NCBI GenBank assembly: GCA_017437285.1
Contig: JAFSBM010000212.1
Location: forward strand, 1-63,528
Length of the DNA stretch: 63,528 nt
From: Ruminococcus sp.
Lineage (GTDB): Bacteria; Bacillota; Clostridia; Oscillospirales; Ruminococcaceae
Direction of reading: 5' to 3'
The position numbers and the translations under genes were made by a program. Positions 1 to 8,509 of the stretch are shown one piece after another; the stretch's first letter is position 1; each line of letters starts with the position of its first letter. A model generated the notes under the pieces. That model had not been told where the DNA came from. It was given only the letters and a program-made list of their open reading frames with translations, and made no database searches.

Positions 1-37
1 ACCGCCCGTGGTTCATCACTCCACAGGCGGTCTTTTT
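1..37 (+). terminator. Rho-independent terminator of an upstream gene
   Basis: A GC-rich stem pairs bases 1-11 with 21-31 (one bulged A) and is followed by CTTTTTAT. It ends a plus-strand gene lying left of the window, presumably a phage tail or structural gene, just before the lysis genes. Confidence 0.8.
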
Positions 38-66
38 ATACCCATTTTAAGAAAGGACTGATAAAA

Positions 67-525
67 ATGAAAGAAACCATCTGCACAGTCGCCGGACTGG
101 TCGGCGGCTTCATCGCCACACTGCTTGGCGGCTGGGATTCGGCATTGTCCACGCTTGTGATCTTCATGGGCGTGGATTTTGTCACAGGCGTGGTGACCGC
201 TGCCATGGGCAAATCCAAGCACAGCGACAGCGGCACGCTCAACAGCAAAGCTGGTTGGGTGGGACTTGCAAAGAAGTTCTGCATTCTGCTCATGGTCGTG
301 GTCGGCGTGAGGATTGACATTCTCCTCGGCACGAACTATATCCGTGATACCGTGTGCATCAGCTTTTGCCTGAATGAACTGCTCTCCATCGTGGAGAATA
401 CCAGTTTAATAGGAATCCCTTATCCGCCCGCAATGAAGAAAGCAATTGATGTTCTGCAGACCAAGGTCGGCAGAGCAGAAGAAAGAATCGAGGAGGTAAA
501 AGATAATGGCAATTCTGAAACCTGA
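67..525 (+). CDS. Phage holin, phage_holin_4 / toxin-secretion type
   Basis: This is a 152-residue membrane protein expected to form holes in the cytoplasmic membrane and release or activate the endolysin encoded next. Hydrophobic segments lie at about residues 7-24, 27-47 and 70-90. The motif GVDFVTGVVTAA followed by a charged stretch and a GWVGLAKK segment is the usual signature of the family. The C-terminus is a charged helix. AAAGGA sits upstream of the ATG. Its end overlaps the amidase start by 20 bp, as lysis cassettes often do. The terminator in front suggests the pair has its own promoter, or one nearby. Confidence 0.85.
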   Translation: MKETICTVAGLVGGFIATLLGGWDSALSTLVIFMGVDFVTGVVTAAMGKSKHSDSGTLNSKAGWVGLAKKFCILLMVVVGVRIDILLGTNYIRDTVCISFCLNELLSIVENTSLIGIPYPPAMKKAIDVLQTKVGRAEERIEEVKDNGNSET

Positions 526-1468
526 TAAGACAATGACACTCGGCGGTGTTACCGTCAACGAATTTCTGCTCACAAAGCATAATCCCCGAAATATCGCAAT
601 GCCCTCCGTGAAAATGGAGGGCATTATTGGTGTTACCGTGCATAATACGGACTGGATTCGTGTTGCGAATGGCACAACGCCTGCGGAGCAGTACACCCGT
701 GCCACCTACAACGGAAACATGAACGATGTCCGTGTGCATTACTATGTGGATCACACTTGTGCATGGCAGAACCTGCCCCTTGATTTGTCCGGTTGGCACG
801 CTGCGGACGGCAGCGGCAACGGCAACCGCAAGACCATCGCCATTGAGTGCATTATGAGTTCTGCGTACAATGCCAATGACCGTAAATCCGAGGATAATGC
901 CGCACGACTGGCAGCGGCTCTGCTCAAACAGTACGGACTTGGAATTGAGTACTTGTTTACGCACACCCACTGGCTTAATGTCAGAGACGGTAAATCCGGT
1001 TCTGTAGATACGCTCAACACCATGAGAAATTCTTACAAAATGTGTCCGCTGTATATTCTTCCGCATTGGGCGGCATTCAAGGCAAAAGTGGCGTATTACC
1101 TCAATGAGAGGCAGATCTACCGAGTGCGTACTTCCTGGGATGATGTGAAGTCGCAGACCGGAGCGTTCAAAAATCTGGAGAATGCGAAGAAATCCTGTAA
1201 GGCTGGGTATTCTGTGTTTGATGAGAATGGCACGGCGGTATTTACAGCGGAAAAGCCTAACAAGAAGGGCGATAAGATTTCGCTGAAGAATGCTGTGCTG
1301 TATGCTTCTTCTACGGCAAAGTCCGGTGTGAAGAAAAGCGGTACGTTCTATCTGTATGATGGTGTAGAGGTTAATGGCAGGTATCGTATTACAACGAAGG
1401 CTGATTATTGCGGTAAAACGCCTATCGGTCAGTATGTGACTGGTTGGGTGGAGAAGAAGGATATTTGA
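506..1468 (+). CDS. N-acetylmuramoyl-L-alanine amidase (phage endolysin)
   Basis: This 320-residue enzyme should cleave the bond between MurNAc and L-Ala in peptidoglycan. The N-terminal ~190 residues look like an Amidase_2 (PGRP-like) domain: VTVHNTDW carries the first zinc His, HYYVDHTCAWQ and WHAADGSGNG follow the usual order, and FTHTHW near residue 155 supplies a further His. The C-terminal ~130 residues contain a YRVRTSW segment and a SPOR/SH3-like region, probably for wall binding. AGGAGG precedes the ATG, which lies inside the holin gene. It is followed by a strong terminator, so holin and amidase form a lysis unit. Confidence 0.88.
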   Translation: MAILKPDKTMTLGGVTVNEFLLTKHNPRNIAMPSVKMEGIIGVTVHNTDWIRVANGTTPAEQYTRATYNGNMNDVRVHYYVDHTCAWQNLPLDLSGWHAADGSGNGNRKTIAIECIMSSAYNANDRKSEDNAARLAAALLKQYGLGIEYLFTHTHWLNVRDGKSGSVDTLNTMRNSYKMCPLYILPHWAAFKAKVAYYLNERQIYRVRTSWDDVKSQTGAFKNLENAKKSCKAGYSVFDENGTAVFTAEKPNKKGDKISLKNAVLYASSTAKSGVKKSGTFYLYDGVEVNGRYRITTKADYCGKTPIGQYVTGWVEKKDI

Positions 1469-1475
1469 GTTTATG

Positions 1476-1515
1476 GCCCTCTGGGAGATATTTTTCTCTC
1501 AGAGGGGCTTTTTCT
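1476..1515 (+). terminator. Terminator after the lysis cassette
   Basis: The stem GCCCTCTGGGAGA pairs with TCTCAGAGGGGC over a short T-rich loop and is followed by TTTTTCTC. It lies directly after the amidase stop codon. Confidence 0.85.
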
Positions 1516-1625
1516 CGTCCAATCGTCCCTCTTTTCTGTAGTGGAATATAGAAAGCAAAAAATCTTTTAAGGGGTTCGAATTTTACAGTTTTCTTTTGAC
1601 TACAGGAGCAGAAGGAGGAGTTGCC

Positions 1626-2012
1626 ATGACAATCAAACAAAAGCATGAAATCGAGAAAATGAGAGCCGACGGATGCTCTCTCAAAACAATCAGTGAAAAC
1701 TTAAGCATCTCACTGGGAACGGTCAAGTCCTATCTTTCCCGAAAGGACGCAACACGGCATTGCGAACAGTGCGAAAAAATCATTCAGCAGAAAAATAAAA
1801 AGAAGCGTTTCTGCTCCGATCGCTGTCGTATGATCTGGTGGCGTGAGCATCGTGAGGAGTCTGCTAAAACCGCATCACAGATCTGTCCGATATGTGAGCA
1901 GACATTTATCACATATCCGAGTAAACGTCAGGTCTACTGTTCCAAGCAGTGTGCAGGAAAGGCAAGGTGGGTGCATGTATCGCAATGTAATGATGTATCA
2001 GATCATGGTTGA
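1626..2012 (+). CDS. Small HTH plus Zn-ribbon DNA-binding protein
   Basis: This is a 128-residue protein. Residues 1-42 read as a sigma-like helix-turn-helix (CSLKTISENLSISLGTVKSYL). Two treble-clef/Zn-ribbon-like halves follow: CEQC...CSDRC and CPICEQTF...CSKQC. The ATG at 1626 has a good AGAAGGAGG upstream, so I prefer it to an earlier in-frame start. It opens a plus-strand group ending in two serine recombinases and may regulate them or act in excision. I cannot assign a precise function. Confidence 0.6.
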   Translation: MTIKQKHEIEKMRADGCSLKTISENLSISLGTVKSYLSRKDATRHCEQCEKIIQQKNKKKRFCSDRCRMIWWREHREESAKTASQICPICEQTFITYPSKRQVYCSKQCAGKARWVHVSQCNDVSDHG

Positions 2013-2145
2013 TATTCTGAAAGGATGGCTGGAAAACGGCGTAATTTCGCAAAAAGACTATCGGGCAATGCATACAACAATGGCTGAAAAATACGGCATA
2101 TCTTTGTCCGGTATATTCGTTGATAATTCCTCCGTGATGAGTTAA
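1975..2145 (+). CDS. SHOCT-like small protein
   Basis: A 56-residue protein whose core (ILKGWLENGVISQKDYRAM..MAEKYGI) resembles the short C-terminal SHOCT helical hairpin seen beside recombinases in Firmicute elements. It overlaps the preceding Zn-ribbon gene by 38 bp in another frame and lacks a strong ribosome site, so it is probably translationally coupled. Its stop abuts the next recombinase start. Function unknown. Confidence 0.5.
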   Translation: MYRNVMMYQIMVDILKGWLENGVISQKDYRAMHTTMAEKYGISLSGIFVDNSSVMS

Positions 2146-2146
2146 T

Positions 2147-3481
2147 ATGGTATCGGAAGGAGGGGTTATTACGAAAAGATTGATACAAAAAATTGAACCC
2201 ACAATCCCGATTCAGCCACGACTACTGCGTGTGGCTGCTTACGCAAGAGTGTCCAGCGGCAAAGACGCCATGCTGCATTCCCTGTCGGCACAGATCAGCT
2301 ATTACAATGAACTAATTCAAAGCAACCCCGAATGGCTGTTCTGCGGCATTTATGCGGATGAGGCTCTGACGGGTACAAAGAGCAACCGTGCAGAGTTTCA
2401 GAAAATGCTCACAGCTTGCAGAAATGGCGAAATCGACCTCGTCATCACAAAGTCCATATCGAGATTTGCCCGAAATACTGTTACTCTGCTTGAAACGGTC
2501 AGAGAACTGAAAGACCTCGGCGTAGACGTATACTTTGAGGAGCAGAATATTCACACGATGAGTGCGGACGGAGAATTAATGCTGACGATATTGTCCAGCT
2601 ATGCACAGGAGGAAAGTTTCTCTGCAAGTGAGAACAAAAAGTGGCAGATCCGAAAGGATTTCGAACTTGGGAAAGTCAGCAATCTTCAGATGCTGGGCTA
2701 TCAGCGAAATGCTGACGGAGTGCTTGAAATCATTCCCGAAGAATCGGCTATTGTACAGAAAATATTCTCTGATTACTTAGGCGGCAAGGGAAAACTGGCG
2801 ATTGCAAATGAACTCAATGAGCTGCACATTCCCACAAAACTTGGATGTGAATGGACGCCGAGGGCAATTCTCCGCATTCTGCGAAATGAGAAATACTGTG
2901 GCGATCTCCTGCTGCAAAAGTCCTTCAGAGAGGATCACATTACAAAACGAAAAATCCGTAATGATGGGCAGTTACCGCAGTACTATGTGGAAGAAGCACA
3001 TGAGCCGATTATTGATAAGGAGACCTTTCAATTGGTGCAGCAGCGTTTGGATGAGATGAAACATTTCAATCTCGCCAAAATGCCGAATGCAGTTTATCCG
3101 TTCTCCGGAAGGCTTCACTGCCCTCATTGCGGCAAGAACTATCGCAGAAAAACAACTGCAACCGGCATCGTCTGGATATGTTCCACTTACAACACTAAGG
3201 GTAAAAAATACTGCCCGACTGCAAAGCAGATTCCAGAAGAAAAGCTGTATGCTGCCTGCTGTGACGCACTTGGAATTTCTGATTTTGATGAAGATATTTT
3301 TCAATCTGAAATTCAGCAGATCATCGTTCTTGCACCGAATCAACTGGAGTTCATTTTCCACAACGGCGCAACGAAAACGGTGGAATGGCAAGATCGTTCA
3401 CGCTCGGAAAGCTGGACGGATGAAATGCGGAAACAGGTCGGTCGGATTTCAAAAGAGAGGAGATGGCACCAATGCCCGTAG
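2147..3481 (+). CDS. Large serine recombinase
   Basis: A 444-residue site-specific recombinase. The N-terminal resolvase domain has the catalytic serine in AAYARVSS, DEALTG, and the DLVITKSISRFARN helix. A recombinase domain (LLGYQ.., AILRILRNEKYCGD) and a zinc ribbon (CPHCGKNYRRK...CSTY) follow. It is shorter at the C-terminus than its partner and lacks a long coiled coil. The ATG at 2147 has poor Shine-Dalgarno spacing; GGAAGGAGGGG lies inside the first codons, so a TTG at 2180 could be the true start. It overlaps the next recombinase by 10 bp, which suggests the two act together in integration or excision of this element. Confidence 0.85.
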   Translation: MVSEGGVITKRLIQKIEPTIPIQPRLLRVAAYARVSSGKDAMLHSLSAQISYYNELIQSNPEWLFCGIYADEALTGTKSNRAEFQKMLTACRNGEIDLVITKSISRFARNTVTLLETVRELKDLGVDVYFEEQNIHTMSADGELMLTILSSYAQEESFSASENKKWQIRKDFELGKVSNLQMLGYQRNADGVLEIIPEESAIVQKIFSDYLGGKGKLAIANELNELHIPTKLGCEWTPRAILRILRNEKYCGDLLLQKSFREDHITKRKIRNDGQLPQYYVEEAHEPIIDKETFQLVQQRLDEMKHFNLAKMPNAVYPFSGRLHCPHCGKNYRRKTTATGIVWICSTYNTKGKKYCPTAKQIPEEKLYAACCDALGISDFDEDIFQSEIQQIIVLAPNQLEFIFHNGATKTVEWQDRSRSESWTDEMRKQVGRISKERRWHQCP

Positions 3482-5037
3482 TAACCAAAATCCCCGCAAG
3501 GCTGCATCCTGCGACCTTTGTACCTCTTGAAAGCACAGCAAAACGCAAGGTTGCCGGCTATGCGAGAGTATCAACCGATTCTGAGGAACAACAGACATCC
3601 TACGCTGCACAGGTCAGTTATTACACGGATTACATTCAGAAACGCCTCGATTGGGATTTTGTTGGAGTGTACACGGATGAGGGTATTTCTGCAACAAATA
3701 CTCGACATCGTGACGGCTTTAACCGCATGATTGCGGACGCTCTGGATGGGAAAATCGACCTCATTGTCACAAAGTCCGTCAGCCGATTCGCCCGAAATAC
3801 TGTTGATTCTCTCACAACTGTCCGTAAGCTGAAGGAAAAAGGCGTTGAGGTATATTTCGAAAAGGAGAATATTTACACCTTAGATTCCAAGGGTGAGTTG
3901 CTCATCACGATCATGTCCTCTCTTGCACAGGAAGAAAGCCGTTCCATCTCTGAAAATGTCACCTGGGGACAGCGTAAAAGAATGGCAGATGGTAAGGTTT
4001 CGCTCCCCTACGGTCGATTTCTCGGCTATCGTAAGGGCGAGAACGGACTTCCTGAGATTGTACCGGAGGAGGCTGAAATTGTCCGTTTCATCTATCGCAG
4101 TTTTATGCACGGCAGTACGCCGCATCACATTGCAGAAACGCTGACGTTCAAAAATATACTGACACCTGGCGGCAAGGAAGTGTGGACGACCTCCACCATT
4201 GAGAGCATTCTCACCAATGAAAAATACAAGGGTTCGGCATTGCTGCAAAAGAAGTTTACCGTGGATTTCCTCACCAAAAAGACGAAAATCAACGAGGGTG
4301 AAGTACCGCAGTATTATGTGGAGGAGTCCCACCCTGCTATCATTCCGCCGGAAGAGTTTGAACTGGTGCAGGCGGAGTATCTACGCAGAAAGCGACTCGG
4401 CAGAAAGTACAACAGCAAGAGCATTTTCACAGCAAGGCTGATTTGTGAGTGCTGCGGTGGGTACTACGGCTCAAAGGTCTGGCACTCCACTAGCAAATAC
4501 CGTCGTGTGATTTGGCAGTGCAACCACAAATTTCAGAACGGTGAAAAATGCACAACGCCGCATTTGTACGAGGAGCATATTAAGGACAAATTCATTCTGG
4601 CGATGAATCAGATTCTTGAAAACAAGGATGAGATCATTGAAAATTGCCTGCTGCTAAGTGAGCATTTCACGGTTTCCGATGATACTGCGATTGAAGCAGT
4701 GACACAGGAAATGGACGTTGTTGCAGAGCTGACACGGAATCTGATACAGCAAAATTCTGTGAAGCCGATGAAGCAGGAGCTTTACAAATCTGAATATGAA
4801 AAACTGGTGCAACGTTATGAGTCACTGAAAGCAAAACGTGATGCACTGGTTTCCAAAAAGGAAGCCATGGAAAGCAAGCTGAAATTCATCCTGCATTATG
4901 CCGAAACGCTGCGTGGACAGGATGTGATCAAAGAGTTTTCAGAAGACTTATGGCTGAAAGCAATTGATCATGTGACGATATGCAAGGACGGCGGTATGGT
5001 TTTCCTGTTTAAGGACGGGACGGAGATCGGGGTATGA
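3472..5037 (+). CDS. Large serine recombinase with coiled-coil tail
   Basis: A 521-residue recombinase. It has a resolvase domain (GYARVSTDSEEQ, TDEGISATNT, DLIVTKSVSRFARNT), a recombinase domain (TIESILTNEKYKGSALLQKKF), a zinc ribbon (CECCGGYYGSK...CNHKF...C) and a helical, coiled-coil-prone stretch over the last 150 residues. GAGAGGAG is correctly spaced for the ATG at 3472 and not for the ATG 9 bp earlier. It is probably the main integrase of the element whose lysis genes lie upstream. A hairpin follows, and the next gene faces it. Confidence 0.88.
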   Translation: MPVVTKIPARLHPATFVPLESTAKRKVAGYARVSTDSEEQQTSYAAQVSYYTDYIQKRLDWDFVGVYTDEGISATNTRHRDGFNRMIADALDGKIDLIVTKSVSRFARNTVDSLTTVRKLKEKGVEVYFEKENIYTLDSKGELLITIMSSLAQEESRSISENVTWGQRKRMADGKVSLPYGRFLGYRKGENGLPEIVPEEAEIVRFIYRSFMHGSTPHHIAETLTFKNILTPGGKEVWTTSTIESILTNEKYKGSALLQKKFTVDFLTKKTKINEGEVPQYYVEESHPAIIPPEEFELVQAEYLRRKRLGRKYNSKSIFTARLICECCGGYYGSKVWHSTSKYRRVIWQCNHKFQNGEKCTTPHLYEEHIKDKFILAMNQILENKDEIIENCLLLSEHFTVSDDTAIEAVTQEMDVVAELTRNLIQQNSVKPMKQELYKSEYEKLVQRYESLKAKRDALVSKKEAMESKLKFILHYAETLRGQDVIKEFSEDLWLKAIDHVTICKDGGMVFLFKDGTEIGV

Positions 5038-5051
5038 AATGCATTCAGAAT

Positions 5052-5080
5052 GGAGAGCCTTCAACAATAAAAGGCTCTCC
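5052..5080. terminator. Bidirectional hairpin between recombinase and pdxT
   Basis: A perfect 10-bp stem (GGAGAGCCTT with AAGGCTCTCC) lies between the convergent recombinase and pdxT. T-runs are weak on both sides. It also marks the likely junction between the mobile element and core chromosome. Confidence 0.55.
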
Positions 5081-5085
5081 ATGTC

Positions 5086-5640
5086 TCACATCTTTAAAAA
5101 ATACTCATGCACAGCCGCCGAATCATCCAGTTCAGGATGAAAGGCAAGGGCGAGCTGGTTATTTTCCCGTGCCGCTACTGTCTTGCCGTCAACCTCAGCA
5201 AGAATTTCTGCTGTCGATACATCTTCGATATACGGCGCTCTGATAAATGTCATGGGGATTTCTCCGATTCCTTTAAACTGTGCAGTAGTATGAAAGCTCC
5301 CGAGCTGCCTGCCATAGGCATTTCGTCTTGCGGTAATACCCATTGTGCCGATATGGACGGTATCATCTTCAGCAATGTGCTCTGCAAGAAGAATCAGACC
5401 TGCACAGGTGCCCATGACAGGCATCCCATCCAGGATCCTCTCACGAACAGGCTGCATCAGATCAAGCTCATGCAGCAGCTTTCCAATAACAGTACTTTCT
5501 CCGCCTGGAAGTATCAGACCATCAAAAGAACGCTCAATATCTCGTCTTTGCCTGATTTCAAAAGCCTCTGCGCCGCATTCGATGAGTTTCTTTTCATGTT
5601 CAATGAACGCTCCCTGCAGGGCAAGTACACCGATTTTCAT
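5086..5640 (-). CDS. pdxT: Pyridoxal 5'-phosphate synthase glutaminase subunit PdxT
   Basis: A 184-residue class I glutamine amidotransferase that makes ammonia from glutamine for PdxS in DXP-independent vitamin B6 synthesis. Seen: KIGVLALQGAF at the start, LPGGEST, the nucleophile Cys79 in GTCAGLILL, and the His-Glu pair in FHPELDD near the C-terminus. Length is normal for the family. Its ATG overlaps the pdxS stop by one base (TAATG), so the two subunits are translationally coupled. They form the usual dodecameric complex in the cytoplasm. Confidence 0.96.
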   Translation of the reverse strand: MKIGVLALQGAFIEHEKKLIECGAEAFEIRQRRDIERSFDGLILPGGESTVIGKLLHELDLMQPVRERILDGMPVMGTCAGLILLAEHIAEDDTVHIGTMGITARRNAYGRQLGSFHTTAQFKGIGEIPMTFIRAPYIEDVSTAEILAEVDGKTVAARENNQLALAFHPELDDSAAVHEYFLKM

Positions 5641-6515
5641 TACTTGCCTCTTTCTGCCATCAGCAGGCTGATTTCGTCCTCGTTGATACCGACCATCGCT
5701 TCACCGAGGTCTTCTGAAAGCTCTGCAAGCATTTTGGAATCGTTGAAATTGGTCACCGCCTTGACGATTGCAGCGGCTCTCTTTTCGGGATTGCCGGATT
5801 TGAAAATACCTGAACCGACAAACACGCCCTCTGCACCAAGCTGCATCATCAGAACAGCATCCGCAGGTGTTGCCACACCACCTGCTGCAAAATTCACCAC
5901 AGGGATTCTGCCGTTTTCATGCACATACTGCACCAGTTCATAGGGTACCTGCAGTACCTTTGCTTCGTTGAAAAGTTCATCCTCACTCATGGACTGAATC
6001 TTGCGGATTTCGCTGTTCATCATACGCATATGACGCACTGCCTGCACAATATCGCCTGTTCCGGGTTCGCCCTTTGTACGAATCATGGAAGCTCCTTCGT
6101 TAATTCTACGAAGTGCCTCTCCCAAATCCTTTGCACCACATACAAAGGGAACATTAAATTTTCTCTTGTTGATGTGGAATTTATCATCCGCAGGTGACAG
6201 TACCTCGCTTTCATCAATGTAGTCGATTTCAATCGCCTGTAAAATCTGTGCTTCCGCAAAATGACCGATTCTGCATTTTGCCATGACAGGGATTGAAACT
6301 GCATCCTGAATCCCCTTGATCATCTTCGGATCGCTCATACGGGATACACCGCCTGCTGCACGAATGTCAGCTGGAATGCGCTCCAGTGCCATTACAGCAC
6401 AAGCACCTGCCGCTTCTGCAATTTTCGCCTGTTCAGGGGTAGTAACATCCATAATCACGCCGCCCTTGAGCATCTGTGCCAGTTCCTTATTCAGCTTATA
6501 ACGATTCTGTTCCAT
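5640..6515 (-). CDS. pdxS: Pyridoxal 5'-phosphate synthase subunit PdxS
   Basis: A 291-residue TIM-barrel synthase that builds PLP from ribose 5-phosphate, glyceraldehyde 3-phosphate and ammonia supplied by PdxT. Near-invariant family segments are visible: [57 protein letters not shown] with the catalytic Lys, [14 protein letters not shown] with the second Lys, and a GGVATPADA loop. It lies in an operon with pdxT and is divergent from the pdxR regulator. Confidence 0.97.
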   Translation of the reverse strand: MEQNRYKLNKELAQMLKGGVIMDVTTPEQAKIAEAAGACAVMALERIPADIRAAGGVSRMSDPKMIKGIQDAVSIPVMAKCRIGHFAEAQILQAIEIDYIDESEVLSPADDKFHINKRKFNVPFVCGAKDLGEALRRINEGASMIRTKGEPGTGDIVQAVRHMRMMNSEIRKIQSMSEDELFNEAKVLQVPYELVQYVHENGRIPVVNFAAGGVATPADAVLMMQLGAEGVFVGSGIFKSGNPEKRAAAIVKAVTNFNDSKMLAELSEDLGEAMVGINEDEISLLMAERGK

Positions 6516-6625
6516 AATATCTTCCTCCTGCTTGTATTTTTTCGGATTGTATGCTATAATGATAACACAGAAGTGGTTATATCACAATGTTCAATTCTGA
6601 AATATTTTATAAGGTCGGTCGTAAT
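6516..6625. promoter_or_regulatory. pdxS/pdxR divergent promoter with palindromic operator
   Basis: This spacer carries back-to-back promoters. A TATAAT at 6555-6560 reads toward pdxR. An imperfect palindrome, ATAACAC-AGAA-GTGGTTAT (6562-6580), overlaps the promoter region and is a plausible PdxR operator. The minus-strand AGGAGGAAG serves pdxS. MocR-type PdxR proteins are known to control divergently placed pdxST genes; the operator assignment here is inference. Confidence 0.55.
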
Positions 6626-8020
6626 ATGATTACATGCAATTTGAATATAAAAAGCAAAAAACCGCTGTATATTCAGCTATACAGCTTCATAAAGCAGGAG
6701 ATCGAATCAGGAAATATCGGGTGTGGAGAGAAACTTCCATCAAAACGTGCATTGGCGGCTCATCTGAAAATCAGCGTTATTACGGTCGAAACTGCCTATG
6801 CACAGCTACTTGCGGAAGGATATATCATCTCTAAACCGGGCAGTGGTTTCTATGTTGAAAGTCTTGCAGAAACGGATAAGGTCAGTCCGCCTTCTGAAGT
6901 CATTGAAACGGCAACAGACACCACGCCAATCCAATATGACTTTCGCACAAACCGCATTGATACCTCGGATTTTCCCTTTTCCACATGGGCAAAGCTGTCT
7001 CGTGAGGTGCTCAGCGAACAGAGTTCCGATCTGCTCAACGCCTGCCATCATCAGGGGATATTGGCTCTGCGTAACGAGATCGCATCCTATCTCAAAGAAT
7101 TTCGAGGAATGGCGGTTGATTCCGAACAGATCGTGGTCGGTGCGGGTTCAGAATATCTGACCGGACTCATCATTCAGCTTCTTGGCAGGGACAATGCTTA
7201 TGGTGTGGAGAATCCCGGCTACAGCAAGATTTACGAAATATTCAGTGCCAACACATCGAGAGTTTTTCCCATTCCTATGGACGAAAAAGGGGCAAGTGCA
7301 GAGGCAATTTCAGGATTTGGTATCAATGTGCTGCACGTCACGCCCTCGCATCATTTTCCGCTTGGTATCGTGATGCCTGTCAGCCGTAGACAGGAACTTC
7401 TGCGGTGGGCAAATTCCCGTGAGGACAGGTATATCATCGAGGATGACTACGACAGCGAATTCCGCTATGCAGGCAGACCGATTCCGACTCTCCAGAGTAT
7501 GGACAAAAACGGCATAGTCATCTACATGGGGACATTTACAAAAAGTCTCGCACCATCCATGCGAATCAGCTATATGGTGCTCCCGAAACAGCTTTGCGGA
7601 AGATTTACAGCACGTCTTGGCTTTTATTCCTGCACGGTTCCAGTATTTGAGCAGCTGACGCTTGCGAAATTCATGGAAAAAGGACACTTTGACAGGCATA
7701 TCAGCCGCATGAAGAAAATCTACCGTCAGCGAAGGGATATTCTCTGCAAAAAAATCTCCGAGAGCAGACTCAGAGACTTCGTGAATATATCGGGTTGTGA
7801 CGCAGGTATGCATTTGCTTTTGACGGTCGAAAATGGTATGAAGCAGAACGAACTTCTTGCCAGTGCAGCAAAAGAGGGCGTAAAGGTTTATGGTCTTTCG
7901 GAGTATTATTCCTTTCCTGTGGCGAATATGCCCGAAAATATTGTTGTTGCAGGCTTTTCAGGTCTGAATGAGCAGCAGCTTGTTATGGGGGCAGAGGCTC
8001 TCGAACGAGCGTGGATATAA
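6626..8020 (+). CDS. pdxR: MocR/GntR-family regulator PdxR
   Basis: A 464-residue regulator with an N-terminal GntR winged helix (about residues 1-75: PLYIQLYSFIKQEI, LPSKRALAAHLKIS) and a class I aminotransferase-like domain. The PLP-binding Lys is in GTFTKSLAPSMRISYM, with DDYDSEFRY and TPSHHFPLG motifs. The ATG at 6626 has AAGG nearby and matches the usual N-terminus; an upstream in-frame ATG at 6587 has no ribosome site. Divergence from pdxST marks it as the PLP-sensing regulator of vitamin B6 synthesis. A strong terminator follows. Confidence 0.92.
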   Translation: MITCNLNIKSKKPLYIQLYSFIKQEIESGNIGCGEKLPSKRALAAHLKISVITVETAYAQLLAEGYIISKPGSGFYVESLAETDKVSPPSEVIETATDTTPIQYDFRTNRIDTSDFPFSTWAKLSREVLSEQSSDLLNACHHQGILALRNEIASYLKEFRGMAVDSEQIVVGAGSEYLTGLIIQLLGRDNAYGVENPGYSKIYEIFSANTSRVFPIPMDEKGASAEAISGFGINVLHVTPSHHFPLGIVMPVSRRQELLRWANSREDRYIIEDDYDSEFRYAGRPIPTLQSMDKNGIVIYMGTFTKSLAPSMRISYMVLPKQLCGRFTARLGFYSCTVPVFEQLTLAKFMEKGHFDRHISRMKKIYRQRRDILCKKISESRLRDFVNISGCDAGMHLLLTVENGMKQNELLASAAKEGVKVYGLSEYYSFPVANMPENIVVAGFSGLNEQQLVMGAEALERAWI

Positions 8021-8025
8021 CGGAA

Positions 8026-8060
8026 ATCAGGGGCGTGTAAAAACGCCCCTGATTTTTTTA
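8026..8060 (+). terminator. pdxR terminator
   Basis: An 11-bp perfect stem (ATCAGGGGCGT with ACGCCCCTGAT) is followed by seven T residues, right after pdxR. Confidence 0.9.
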
Positions 8061-8070
8061 TTATTTTGAG

Positions 8071-8240
8071 CAAAGAAACGCTGAAAAACTCCAAAGAAAC
8101 GGCTATTGAGGAAAGAAACGGCACTTATGCAAAGAAACGGTGAAAGACCAACGAAACGGTAAAATGCAACCCCCACCCCCTCCGTTTCTTTGCACTTTCA
8201 TTCTGTTTCTTTGCTCTCTTATTTTTCTCCAAAGAAACGA
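8071..8240. repeat. Iteron-like array of CAAAGAAACG motifs
   Basis: Eight copies of (C)AAAGAAACG(G) lie in 170 bp with no supportable gene. Forward copies start at 8071, 8092, 8111, 8130, 8149 (CAACGAAACGG variant) and 8230; reverse copies are at 8182 and 8203. The forward starts are 19-21 bp apart, close to two helical turns, so a protein could bind the copies on one DNA face. This is not a CRISPR: the repeats are about 10 bp and the spacers about 9 bp. Role unknown. Confidence 0.6.
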
Positions 8241-8303
8241 TAGGGGTAAAATCGCCCTCTGCCAAACAGGGCAGAAATAACGCAGATACGGCGTTTTTGG
8301 CAT

Positions 8304-8384
8304 AAAGAAAAACGCAACGATTTTGTATCAATCGTTGCGTTTAGATGTGTCAAGGTGAACCAATTTGGATCATCTTAAATTGCT
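8304..8384 (-). ncRNA. Candidate ~80-nt small RNA
   Basis: A consensus promoter on the minus strand (8391-8419) starts a transcript near 8384. The transcript ends at a perfect 11-bp hairpin (AACGCAACGAT with ATCGTTGCGTT, 8311-8341) followed by TTTTTCTTT. Only a 7-codon reading frame is present, so a non-coding RNA is more likely than a gene. The single-stranded part contains GGTTCACCTTGA, which could pair with AAGGTG-type ribosome sites. Not recognised as a known family. Confidence 0.6.
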
Positions 8385-8390
8385 GTTATT

Positions 8391-8419
8391 ATTATAGCAT
8401 ATTCGCTTGATCTTGTCAA
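8391..8419 (-). promoter_or_regulatory. Consensus sigma-A promoter of the small RNA
   Basis: On the minus strand TTGACA (8414-8419), a 17-bp spacer and TATAAT (8391-8396) match the consensus at every position. No gene other than the candidate small RNA follows before the terminator. Confidence 0.8.
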
Positions 8420-8440
8420 TATTTTTTATAATTTTATGTA

Positions 8441-8470
8441 GAGCTTGTTCTGAACAAGCAAAACAAGCTC
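8441..8470 (-). terminator. Hairpin after the flavoprotein gene
   Basis: GAGCTTGTT (8441-8449) can pair with AACAAGCTC (8462-8470). A second AACAAGC (8453-8459) offers an alternative, shorter hairpin. It lies downstream of the minus-strand flavoprotein gene and leads into an A/T-rich tract. The T-run is imperfect, so the terminator role is tentative. Confidence 0.4.
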
Positions 8471-8509
8471 TTATCATACTATTCGGTAGATTATCAGATT
8501 TTCATGGAA

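Noticed and set aside
1843-1974. Upstream extension of the SHOCT-like gene
   Set aside because: These codons lie inside the Zn-ribbon gene in another frame and give a basic, non-conserved sequence; the homology begins after the ATG at 1975.
5052-5640. Prophage attachment site within pdxT
   Set aside because: pdxT is full length with its normal C-terminus, and I found no direct repeat near the recombinase end to support a crossover there.
5107-5943. Plus-strand open frame of 278 codons across pdxT/pdxS
   Set aside because: Antisense of two highly conserved coupled genes; no start signal and no recognisable motif.
8071-8240. CRISPR-like array
   Set aside because: Repeats are only ~10 bp with ~9-bp gaps, on both strands, with no cas genes in the window.
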